From JBOHCT01 sp050699055 (lineage in GTDB: Bacteria; Actinomycetota; Actinomycetes; Streptosporangiales; JBOHCT01), in contig JBOHCT010000045.1 of assembly GCA_050699055.1 (NCBI GenBank), forward strand, positions 1 through 22,134: DNA of 22,134 bases, written 5' to 3'. This document shows positions 15,594 through 22,134 of this stretch, piece after piece; within the stretch, counting starts at the first letter, position 1; the number at the start of each line of letters is the position of its first letter. Made by a program: the position numbers and the translations under genes. The notes below the pieces were generated by a model that searched no databases, was not told the DNA's origin, and saw only the letters and a program-made list of their open reading frames with translations.

Positions 15594-16475
15594 ATGACCC
15601 AAGGCACAGGCATGACCGTGGGCGTGCTCGGGGCCGGCACGATGGGCTCGGGGATCGCCACCGTGATGGCGCGGGCCGGGCACCGCACGATCGTACGCGA
15701 GCCCGGTGAGGAGCGGGTGACGGCCGGTCTCGAGCAGGTCCGCGGGTTTCTCGACCGAAGCGTCGAGCTGGGGAAGCTCGACCCGGGCCGGCGCGACAGC
15801 GCCGTCGCCGGCCTGTCCGGCGCCACGGACCTGGCCGACCTCGCCGGCTGCGACGTGGTGGTGGAGGCGGTGTACGAGGACGTGGCGCTGAAGGCGGAGC
15901 TGTTCGGCGAGCTTGACGAGGTCTGCGGGCCGGACACGCTGTTCCACACCAACACCTCGACGCTGTCGGTGACCGCGATCGCGGCCGGGTCGAGCCGGCC
16001 GGGTCGCGTGGTGGGCACCCACTACTGCAACCCCGCCCCCATAATGAAGCTCGTCGAGGTGGTCAAGGCCAGGCAGACCGGGGACGACGCCTACCAGAGG
16101 ACCGTGGACTTCCTCGCCGGGCTGGGCAAGGTCACCGTGACGACGGGCGACAGCCCCGGCTTCATCGTCAACCGCTTCCTCATCCCGTTCGAGAACGGCT
16201 GCATCCGGGCGCTCGCCTCCGGACTCGGCACCGCGCCGTCGATCGACACCGCTGTCACCAAAGGGCTCGGGTACCCGATGGGGCCGTTCACCCTGCTCGA
16301 CGTCGTCGGCCTCGACATCCACCAGGCCGTGTCGCTGAGCCTGTACGAGCAGCTCCACGACGTCAGGTTCGCCCCACCGCCCCTGGTCGACCAGATGGTG
16401 GCGGCCGGCCACCTCGGCCGCAAGACCGGGCGCGGCTTCTACACCTACGAAGGCACACGGGCGTTCGGAGCATGA
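15594..16475 (+). CDS. 3-hydroxyacyl-CoA dehydrogenase, copy 1
   Basis: A 293-residue NAD-dependent HBD/FadB2-type enzyme. GAGTMGSG (13-20) binds NAD. The catalytic dyad is H143 (GTHYCNPAPIM) and E155 (LVEVVK), spaced 12 as in the family. The C-terminal helix domain carries SPGFIVNRFLIPFENG and GLGYPMGPFTLLDVVGLD and ends GRKTGRGFYTYE. The usual GxHFFNPAPVM loop reads HYCNPAPIM, placing a cysteine beside the active-site strand. ATG 15594 has AGGTGA upstream; ATG 15612 is an alternative. The 44-base gap before it is the only sizeable gap inside the operon. Confidence 0.9.
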   Translation: MTQGTGMTVGVLGAGTMGSGIATVMARAGHRTIVREPGEERVTAGLEQVRGFLDRSVELGKLDPGRRDSAVAGLSGATDLADLAGCDVVVEAVYEDVALKAELFGELDEVCGPDTLFHTNTSTLSVTAIAAGSSRPGRVVGTHYCNPAPIMKLVEVVKARQTGDDAYQRTVDFLAGLGKVTVTTGDSPGFIVNRFLIPFENGCIRALASGLGTAPSIDTAVTKGLGYPMGPFTLLDVVGLDIHQAVSLSLYEQLHDVRFAPPPLVDQMVAAGHLGRKTGRGFYTYEGTRAFGA

Positions 16476-16492
16476 CCCGGGAGGAGCGGCAC

Positions 16493-17377
16493 ATGACCGA
16501 CAGTGTCCCCAGCGGTGTCCCCAGCGTCGCGGTCCTCGGCTTCGGGGCCATGGGCGCGGGAATCGCCCAGGTCTGCGCCCAGACGGGGCGGGACGTGATC
16601 GTCCTCGAGGCGGACGAGCGGCGTCTCGCGGACGGCCGTGCCCGGCTGGCCGGCTTCCTCGACGGCGGGGTGCGGCGCGGCAAGATGACAGCCGAGGAGC
16701 GGGACGCGGTACTCGACCGCGTGCGCGGCACCATCGATCTCGCCGACCTCGCCGGAGCCGGGGTCGTCGTCGAGGCGGTCTCCGAGGACGCGGACGTCAA
16801 ACGGGACCTGCTCGCGCGGGTGACGCGCACGGTGCCCGAGGAGGCCCTCATCGCGACCAACACCTCGGCGCTGTCGGTGACCGGGCTCGCCGCCGCGGTG
16901 CCGCGCCCGGACCGGTTCGCCGGGCTGCACTTCTTCAACCCGGCGCCGCTGATGCCGCTCGTCGAGGTCATCAGGGCCCTGCAGACCAGCGAGGATACCG
17001 TCACCCGGCTGACGGACTTCGCCGAAGCGATCGGCAAGACGCCCCTCGTCGTTGAGGACCGGCCTGGCTTCCTCGTCAACCGGCTGCTGATGCCGTACCT
17101 CAACGACGTCGTCCAGGCCTACGACGACGGACTGGCCAGCGCCCGCGACATCGACACCGCCCTGGAGCTCGGGCTGGGGTACCCGATGGGTCCGTTGAGA
17201 CTGCTCGACCTCATCGGCATGGACGTGCACGCGCACGCGACGGGGGCAGCATACGAGGCGACCCACGACCCGGCGCTCGCCCCGCCGCCGCTGCTGACCC
17301 GCATGGTCGAGGCCGGCTACCTCGGGCGCAAGGCCGGCCGAGGTTTTCGTACCGGCGCGGAGGAAGGAGATCAGTGA
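16493..17377 (+). CDS. 3-hydroxyacyl-CoA dehydrogenase, copy 2
   Basis: A 294-residue paralogue of the preceding gene. The NAD loop is GFGAMGAG (16-23), the dyad is H146 (GLHFFNPAPLM) and E158 (LVEVIR), and GLGYPMGPLRLLDLIGMDVH parallels the same segment of copy 1. It has the standard HFFNPAP loop, unlike copy 1. ATG 16493 is preferred because GGGAGGAG ends six bases before it; ATG 16472 would overlap the previous stop (ATGA) and add seven residues. Two tandem, diverged copies suggest two hydroxyacyl-CoA intermediates or opposite stereochemistry. Confidence 0.9.
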   Translation: MTDSVPSGVPSVAVLGFGAMGAGIAQVCAQTGRDVIVLEADERRLADGRARLAGFLDGGVRRGKMTAEERDAVLDRVRGTIDLADLAGAGVVVEAVSEDADVKRDLLARVTRTVPEEALIATNTSALSVTGLAAAVPRPDRFAGLHFFNPAPLMPLVEVIRALQTSEDTVTRLTDFAEAIGKTPLVVEDRPGFLVNRLLMPYLNDVVQAYDDGLASARDIDTALELGLGYPMGPLRLLDLIGMDVHAHATGAAYEATHDPALAPPPLLTRMVEAGYLGRKAGRGFRTGAEEGDQ

Positions 17378-18150
17378 GCTACACCGACATCCTGCTCGAG
17401 GCCGCCGACGGCGTCGCGACGATCACGATCAACCGCCCGGAGCAGGCCAACATGTTCCGGCCGCGGACCGCCCGGGAGCTCGCCGACGCGCTGCGACGGC
17501 TGCGCGAGGAGCCGGAATGGCGGGTCGGCGTGATCACCGGCGCCGGCGAGCGGTTCTTCTCGATCGGCGGCGAGCACGAGCCTGTCACCCGCCACGACTA
17601 CTCCCAGACCATGCCGATCGTCGACGTGTACGAGCTCATCGACAGCGTGCCGAAGCCGATCATCGCGGCGGTGAACGGCTACGCGGTCGGCGGCGGTCAC
17701 GTCATCCACGTGATGTGCGACCTCACGATCGCCGCCGAGCACGCGGTGTTCCGCCAGGTCGGACCGGTGGTCGGCAGCTACGACGCGGGGTACGGCACCT
17801 GGTACCTGGAAGACGTGGTGGGCCGCAAGCGCGCCAAGGAGATCTGGTACCTGAACCACAAGTACACGGCGGCCCAGGCGCTCGACATGGGCCTGGTCAA
17901 CGAGGTGGTCCCCGCGGACCGGCTGATGCCCCGCGTGCACGAGATCGCGGACGAGCTCAAGCGTCGCGGCCCCGGCCCGCTGGCCGCGGTCAAGGGTGCC
18001 TTCTCCGGACGCCACACGGGCGTGGTCGGCCAGTCCCGGCTCGCCCACGACCAGATGCTGACGTACTACCTCACCACCGAGGAGGCGGACGAGCTCTCGC
18101 ACGCGTTCGCGGAGCGCCGCGACCCGGACGGCGAGAGGTTCCTGCGGTGA
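17374..18150 (+). CDS. BadI/MenB-type crotonase, probable ring-opening beta-ketoacyl-CoA hydrolase
   Basis: A 258-residue crotonase of the 1,4-dihydroxynaphthoyl-CoA synthase/2-ketocyclohexanecarboxyl-CoA hydrolase branch. The sub-family segments are GYAVGGGHVIHVMCDLTIAA (100-119), FRQVGPVVGSYDAGYGTWYL, VVGRKRAKEIWYL and QALDMGLVNEVV. The Asp of GSYDAGYG and the Tyr of LTYYLTTEEADE, the positions used by BadI and MenB, are present, and the hydratase glutamate of GGGxEL is replaced by His (GGGHVI). The 258-residue length is close to BadI. No other menaquinone genes are nearby, so hydrolytic cleavage of a cyclic beta-keto-CoA is the better guess. GTG 17374 overlaps the previous stop and has AGGAAGGAG upstream. 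Confidence 0.85.
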   Translation: MSYTDILLEAADGVATITINRPEQANMFRPRTARELADALRRLREEPEWRVGVITGAGERFFSIGGEHEPVTRHDYSQTMPIVDVYELIDSVPKPIIAAVNGYAVGGGHVIHVMCDLTIAAEHAVFRQVGPVVGSYDAGYGTWYLEDVVGRKRAKEIWYLNHKYTAAQALDMGLVNEVVPADRLMPRVHEIADELKRRGPGPLAAVKGAFSGRHTGVVGQSRLAHDQMLTYYLTTEEADELSHAFAERRDPDGERFLR

Positions 18151-19274
18151 CCGTGAGCGACGTCTGGCCGCCGCTCGAGGACGACCTCGCGGACCTCGCG
18201 GACGCGGTGCGGACGTTCTCCGCCGACCGGCTGACCGAGCCCGCCGCCCGGGCGGAGGAGTCGGACACCCTGCGCGAGGAACTCGTCCAGGCCCTCGGCG
18301 GCCAGGGCCTCTGGACGCTCGGCGTACCCGAGCGTCACGGGGGCGGCGGGGCGGACCTGCTCGCCCTGAGCGTCGCCATGCAGGGGATCGCCACGGTCGC
18401 CCCCGTAGCGGCGGCCGCCGTCGCGACCGCGCACGCGGCCTACCTGGCCGTCGCGGAGGCCTCGGCGGTCGCGGCAGGCGGGCTGCCGGTGCTCATCGAC
18501 ACGACAGATCCGCTCACTTCTGTCCGCGTGACACGGTGTGCCGCTGGGTGGTCGGTGGATGGCACGGCGTCCCGGGTGGAGGGGGCGGGGGCCGCCGCCC
18601 TGTTCGTGGTCGTCGACCCGGAGGCGGGCGCGCTTCTCGTCGAGCCGTCGGCCTGCACGATCGGGAGACCGATGCGAAGGTGCGGCCTGCGGGGCCTTCC
18701 GCCGCATCCCGTGACGTTTCACGACGCGCGGTTCGACGTGGGGGCGTCGGCCCCCGCGGAGGCGACACGGGCACGCGCCACGCTGCTGACCCTGCTCGGC
18801 GCGACGGCCTGCGGGATCGCCGAGTCGGCCTGGGCGGCGGCACGTGACTACGCCGGCTCACGGGCGCAGTTCGGCCGCCGGCTCCGCGAGTTCCCCGCCC
18901 TCGCGTGTCGGCTCGACGAGATGGCTGAGCAGACCCGCGGCCGCCTGCTGATCCTGACGGACGCCGCGCGCGAGGCAGCGCGGCAGGCAGGGCACGCGTC
19001 CCGTACCGATCCGGCGCGGGTGGCCGCGCGGTGCGCGCGTACGGCCGTCGAGGTCGCCGACGCGGCGATCCAGCTGCACGGCGGGTACGGCTACCTCGCC
19101 GAGTACCCGGTGGAGCGCGGCCTGCGCGACGCGGTGACAGTCCGTGCGCTCGTGGCCCAGGCCGCTTCCCGCTCGGCGTCCGCGAACAGGCACGGGACGG
19201 GGACGACAGCGTCGGGACGAGACGAACCGGACGGTAACCTGATGTCGGCAGCGACCTTTTCCAAGGGCTGCTAG
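18147..19274 (+). CDS. Acyl-CoA dehydrogenase-like protein, degenerate active site
   Basis: A 375-residue acyl-CoA dehydrogenase homologue. The C-terminal half is recognisable: ARDYAGSRAQFGRRLREFPAL (232-252 region) and IQLHGGYGYLAEYPVERGLRDA (308-329). The TEPxxGSD and FITNG motifs of the middle domain are missing, and the YEGTNE block with the catalytic Glu is absent; the protein instead ends in a polar tail of about 35 residues. Actinobacteria have heteromeric acyl-CoA dehydrogenases (FadE28/FadE29 type) in which one chain lacks full catalytic residues, so this may be a partner subunit of the dehydrogenase at 13556 or a decayed copy. GTG 18147 overlaps the preceding stop; GTG 18153 is an alternative. 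Confidence 0.82.
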   Translation: MTVSDVWPPLEDDLADLADAVRTFSADRLTEPAARAEESDTLREELVQALGGQGLWTLGVPERHGGGGADLLALSVAMQGIATVAPVAAAAVATAHAAYLAVAEASAVAAGGLPVLIDTTDPLTSVRVTRCAAGWSVDGTASRVEGAGAAALFVVVDPEAGALLVEPSACTIGRPMRRCGLRGLPPHPVTFHDARFDVGASAPAEATRARATLLTLLGATACGIAESAWAAARDYAGSRAQFGRRLREFPALACRLDEMAEQTRGRLLILTDAAREAARQAGHASRTDPARVAARCARTAVEVADAAIQLHGGYGYLAEYPVERGLRDAVTVRALVAQAASRSASANRHGTGTTASGRDEPDGNLMSAATFSKGC

Positions 19275-19287
19275 AGGAGAGGTGCGC

Positions 19288-20109
19288 GTGCACGGAAGCG
19301 TCGGATCCGGGACGGGCAGCGCCGCCGGGACCTCCTCGGCCGCGGAGAACCGCCTCTTCCGTCCGCAGCGGGTGCTGCGGCCGCGCGAGCAGATCGAGGA
19401 ACAGATCCGCGGCGCGATCCTGGCCGGCGATCTCCAAGCCGGTGACCGGCTGCCCAGGGAGTCGAGCCTCGCCCAGCAGTTCAACGTGAGCCGCAGCACC
19501 GTCCGGGAGGCCCTGCGCGCGCTCTCCGCGCAGAACCTCGTCTACAAGGTCCCGGGGGCCGGTGGTGGCACCTTCGTCCGCAACGTGGATCATCGGTCGC
19601 TGGGGTCGGTGCTGCAGGAGTCGATGCACAATCTGCTACAGCTCGGCAGCATCGCCTTCCTCGAAGTGGCCATCGTGCGCCAGCACCTCGAGGTGCCCTC
19701 GGTCCGGCTCGCCGCGCTGAACCGCACCGAATCAGACCTCGCGGAGCTGCGCCGAATCGTCGACGCCGAACGCGTCGCCTCTGTCGACGACCCCGCGGTC
19801 CCCGAGCTGGACGCGGAGTTCCACGGACTGATCGCGCGGGCCTCAGGAAACCGGGTGCTCGCGTCGTTCGTGCGCGCCCTGCACCGCGAGACAGAGCCCG
19901 TCCACTACCTGGAGCTGTCCCCCGACGTCGGCCGCACCACCGTGCGCCAGCACACCAGGATCGTCAAGGCGATCGCCGCGCGGGACGCCGACGCGGGCGA
20001 GGAGGCGATCATCGAGCACCTCACCTACCTCCGCGAGCACATCACGCCGCCCGGCGTCGCGGGCGGGCCGACCGACGAGAGTCGACGAGGACCTCGCCGC
20101 CAGCACTGA
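19288..20109 (+). CDS. GntR-family (FadR/FCD) transcriptional regulator
   Basis: A 273-residue regulator, last of the cluster. The winged helix-turn-helix spans about 33-98 (EQIEEQIRGAILAGDLQAGD, then RLPRESSLAQQFNVSRSTVREALRALSAQNLV). The C-terminal helical FCD domain has the metal-binding residues D175, H179 (DAEFHGLIARASGN), H222 (RQHTRIVKAI) and H244 (EHL). FCD regulators sense small carboxylates or acyl-CoA-type ligands and usually repress their own catabolic operon. GTG 19288 is preferred, with GGAGAGG six bases before it; GTG 19282 would have almost no spacing. The first 25 residues are a Gly/Ser-rich tail. It begins 13 bases after the preceding stop, so it is probably co-transcribed and binds the two sites near 9067 and 11332. 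Confidence 0.92.
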   Translation: MHGSVGSGTGSAAGTSSAAENRLFRPQRVLRPREQIEEQIRGAILAGDLQAGDRLPRESSLAQQFNVSRSTVREALRALSAQNLVYKVPGAGGGTFVRNVDHRSLGSVLQESMHNLLQLGSIAFLEVAIVRQHLEVPSVRLAALNRTESDLAELRRIVDAERVASVDDPAVPELDAEFHGLIARASGNRVLASFVRALHRETEPVHYLELSPDVGRTTVRQHTRIVKAIAARDADAGEEAIIEHLTYLREHITPPGVAGGPTDESRRGPRRQH

Positions 20110-20123
20110 CACCAGGAGTGCCC

Positions 20124-20588
20124 TCACCCGACGCCGGTGTCGCCGTCGCCCGAGATGCCGCCCGGCCGCCCACGGTCGCGGCGGTGTTCGATGTCGGTCG
20201 TCGGGGCGGGAGACGCGGTCCCCCTCCTGACGGAGTCGAGGATGTGCAGCCCCTGGCCCACGAGGCCGGCGGCGAGGTCACCGAGCCCATCCGCGCCGTT
20301 GAGGATGTTGACGTTGGCGCCCGTCAGGCCGGCCGCCGCCTCCTTGACGATCTGCGGTAGCTGGTCGATGAGCTGCTGGTCGAGGGCCACACGGTTGTAG
20401 GAGGCCGCGGCCTCCGCCTGGATCTTCATCTTTTCCGCCTCGGCCTTGGCCACCGTGCGTAGCCTCTCCGCCTCGGCCTCGGCTGGCCGCACGACCTCGC
20501 CGACAAGCTGCTGCCGCCGCAGGTCGGACTGTCGCTGGGCCAGCTCGGTCTGCGCGGCGATCACCTCCTCTCCCGTCTTGAGGGCCGC
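20124..20588 (-). pseudogene. 3' fragment of a flotillin/SPFH-family gene
   Basis: The minus-strand frame carries the C-terminal part of a bacterial flotillin: the Ala/Glu-rich coiled coil (VVRPAEAEAERLRTVAKAEA, then EKMKIQAEAAA), NRVALDQQLIDQLPQIVKEA, and GANVNILNGADGLGDLAAGL with VGQGLHILDSVRRG. About 155 codons remain; the SPFH domain and membrane anchor that should precede residue 1 (above 20588) are absent. Sequence from 20590 upstream in this frame has no flotillin character and runs into the oppositely oriented oxidase pseudogene. No start codon with a ribosome-binding site is evident. It is a truncated relic, not a functional gene. Confidence 0.75.
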
Positions 20589-20675
20589 ACCCGAAAGCGT
20601 CGGCGCGGGTCTCTGCCGCTCCGGCGCGACCCGGGGGCACCCGCTCTTTCCACCCGTGCTTGAGAGGATCGACAC

Positions 20676-21077
20676 GTGAACGAGGGGCAGATGAGACAAC
20701 GGGCCGCACAGGCACGGGCGGCCGGGTGGGCATCGTCGACGAACACGGACGGGTCCCCCTCGTGCCGATCGTCTTCGCCCTCGACGGAGACACGTTGTAT
20801 TCGGCAACCGACGCCGGGTCGCGCCCGGTGAAGCGGCTGCGTAACCTCGTCCGCGATGCCCGGGTCACCGTTCTCCTCGACGACTACGATGGAGACTGAG
20901 CGAGCAGATGGTGGATACGCCTGCGTGGCACCGGCCGCGCCATCAACGACGGCCCGGAACGTGACCATGCCCGGTGCTTGCTGTCGCCAAGTACCCCCAG
21001 TTCAAAGGCGAACCCCGGGCGGGCCAGTCATGGCGATCGACATAGAGGAATGAACTGACTGGGCCTATCGACACTGA
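20676..21077 (+). pseudogene. Decayed F420-dependent PPOX-class (pyridoxamine-phosphate-oxidase-like) gene
   Basis: The whole gene can be followed across three frames. GTG 20676 opens MNEGQMRQRAAQARAAG in frame 1; the text continues as GRVGIVDEHGRVPLVPIVFA and LRNLVRDARVTVLLDDYDGD in another frame after a one-base loss near 20735. A TGA at 20897-20899 stands where the family has Trp, and WWIRLRGTGRAINDGPERDH follows in the same frame. KYPQFKGEPRAG (from 20989) and then VMAIDIEE (from 21030) are in two further frames, with a second Trp-to-TGA change at 21051 before TDWAY. The family reduces or oxidises small substrates with F420 or flavin; this copy cannot do so. The accumulated lesions argue for real decay rather than sequencing error. 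Confidence 0.8.
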
Positions 21078-21209
21078 GGCACGCGTCCGAGCCCTCAGAG
21101 CAGCCGGGGATGGCGTCGTTGTTATGCGTTCGTGTCCTTCGGTGTACTGTCCCACAACCTTTATGGGAGACGATGCCGCAAACGACCTGTGTGAACCGAG
21201 GTGAGATGC

Positions 21210-21854
21210 GTGGGAGGGTTGCTTCGGTTGGGAGCCGCCGTTGCGCCGGTGTGCGCGGCATTGCTCCTGGCGGGGTGCAGTGGCGGCGTCGGGCACTCTC
21301 AGGCGTCCAGCCCACGTCCGCAGGCGCCGAAGTGGGACTGTCTGCCCCGAATCGAGGCCCACCCGCACCAGGTGCAGCCAGGAGATCATGTGGTGGTCGC
21401 CGCAGGCTCGTCCACGTGTGGCCACATTTACCCGAGAGATGTGACATACCACCTGACCTTGACTCCCCCCGGGTACTTTTTCGACATCGGCGCGGTACAC
21501 GTCGACAGGGATGGCTCGTTTCACACAAAGTTTCGAATACCGAAGAAGGCAACGACGGGATCAGCTCCCATCACGGTGAAAAGCCACTGGTTGCCCGCCT
21601 GCCGCGGCGATTGCGGCGGCTACGGCGACGGGGTGACGATCGAGCCGAGAGAAGAGATGTCAGGAAGAAGCCGCTCGGGCGAGCGAGGCTTATGCGGAGC
21701 CAGCGACTCAGGAGACTCCTCGACCGCTCTCCCGCAGCAGTGGAACGAACCGCCGCCGTGGCCAACCTGGTCTTCTCCCGGCTCGTGCCGCGGCGGTAGC
21801 CACTGTGACACCACTGCCGATCGATGCCACCATTACCACCGCGGCGCGGCGTGA
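21210..21854 (+). CDS. Putative lipoprotein with a predicted beta-strand domain
   Basis: A protein of about 214 residues with a lipoprotein signal peptide: hydrophobic segment and lipobox LLAGC, cysteine at residue 23. The mature part (about 40-145) has Cys residues and strand-like sequence (QVQPGDHVVVAAGSSTCG, VTYHLTLTPPGYFFDIG, VHVDRDGSFHTKFRIP), which suggests a small Ig-like fold on the outer face of the membrane. I do not recognise a family. From about residue 150 (EEMSGRSRSGERG onward) the sequence is Ser/Arg/Pro-rich and looks like out-of-frame translation, so the true C-terminus may have been lost by frameshift. GTG 21210 has GAGGTGAG four bases upstream; GTG 21201 is an alternative with no such site. 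Confidence 0.55.
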   Translation: MGGLLRLGAAVAPVCAALLLAGCSGGVGHSQASSPRPQAPKWDCLPRIEAHPHQVQPGDHVVVAAGSSTCGHIYPRDVTYHLTLTPPGYFFDIGAVHVDRDGSFHTKFRIPKKATTGSAPITVKSHWLPACRGDCGGYGDGVTIEPREEMSGRSRSGERGLCGASDSGDSSTALPQQWNEPPPWPTWSSPGSCRGGSHCDTTADRCHHYHRGAA

Positions 21855-22015
21855 ATGTTTACTCACTCCCTACAGTTGCAGTCGCGCCGACTATTACCGA
21901 AAACCGTACAGGTGTCTCATCCCTCTCATGTCGCCCCACCCCAGGGTACGTAGTCGGTACGTGCACGGCTTAATATGATGGTCCATTGTGAGCGGTTCAT
22001 GGTCATGCAGGGCGC

Positions 22016-22134
22016 CTATTCAGAAGGGGTGAATCCTTCGCGGTAGAAGAATAGTCCGGTGACGGCGTGGAGCAGCTGGTGATATTTGTGGATGGGGCAG
22101 CGGTAGCGGCCGCCTTCTTCGGACAGCATCCGCC
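22016..22134 (-). CDS. C-terminal 38 codons of an unidentified protein (enters from right edge)
   Basis: On the minus strand an open frame enters from the right edge and ends at TAG 22018-22016, reading RMLSEEGGRYRCPIHKYHQL and then LHAVTGLFFYREGFTPSE. It is the only clean frame in this end region, and the composition looks coding. CPIHKYH could be part of a metal or nucleic-acid binding element, but I cannot assign a family from 38 residues. The roughly 160 bases between it and the lipoprotein gene hold no gene that I can see. Confidence 0.45.
   Translation of the reverse strand, partial: RMLSEEGGRYRCPIHKYHQLLHAVTGLFFYREGFTPSE

Noticed and set aside
17517..18146. Upstream extension of the second acyl-CoA dehydrogenase frame
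   Set aside because: It overlaps the BadI/MenB-like gene and has shadow composition; GTG 18147 overlaps the previous stop as in the rest of the operon.
20589..20807. Start of the flotillin-containing minus frame as a complete 227-residue protein
   Set aside because: The first 73 residues are Arg/Pro/Cys-rich with no SPFH similarity and lie antisense to the PPOX pseudogene.
21948..21962. Small inverted repeat ACGTA-GTCGG-TACGT
   Set aside because: Only five base pairs, with no associated promoter or gene end; chance is enough to explain it.

Overview
The window is high-GC DNA whose gene style points to an actinomycete: dense GTG starts, four-base ATGA/GTGA overlaps, a lipoprotein, an F420-type PPOX remnant and a secreted YD-repeat protein of the WapA/RHS kind. 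I cannot name the genus from the sequence.

Left part (1-7820, minus strand). The window opens inside a group II intron: its reverse transcriptase/maturase runs off the left edge and about 470 bases of 5' intron RNA precede it. The intron lies just downstream of a polymorphic-toxin unit, a very large RHS/YD-repeat protein (1669-7449) followed 9 bases later by a small gene in the position of its immunity protein. The signal peptide of the RHS protein is in a different frame (7437-7820). The two frames join at a GGGG run, so the toxin looks frameshifted unless this is a sequence error or a programmed shift.

Middle part (8017-20109). A DapA/N-acetylneuraminate-lyase family gene points left. A run of ten plus-strand catabolic genes and a GntR/FadR-type regulator points right: an alpha-methylacyl-CoA racemase-like CaiB/BaiF protein, a zinc-free quinone oxidoreductase, a second CaiB/BaiF protein that looks like a CoA-transferase, enoyl-CoA hydratase, acyl-CoA dehydrogenase, SDR, two 3-hydroxyacyl-CoA dehydrogenases, a BadI/MenB-type crotonase and a second, degenerate acyl-CoA dehydrogenase. 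Most junctions overlap. The set reads as CoA activation, racemisation, dehydrogenation, hydration, oxidation to a beta-keto-CoA and then hydrolytic C-C cleavage. No thiolase is present, which suggests an alicyclic (ring) carboxylic acid rather than a linear fatty acid. The substrate is not determined.

Two plus-strand promoters, one at the divergent region near 9060 and one near 11330, share the same build (TTGACR, 17-base spacer, CAKTAT) and carry the same TGTCNNACA element overlapping the -10. This is the likely operator of the GntR regulator encoded at the end of the cluster.

Right part (20110-22134). This is a gene graveyard: a 3' flotillin fragment (minus), an F420/PPOX-type oxidase pseudogene with three frame changes and two Trp-to-stop changes (plus), a lipoprotein gene with an odd C-terminus, and the last 38 codons of an unidentified minus-strand gene that enters from the right edge.
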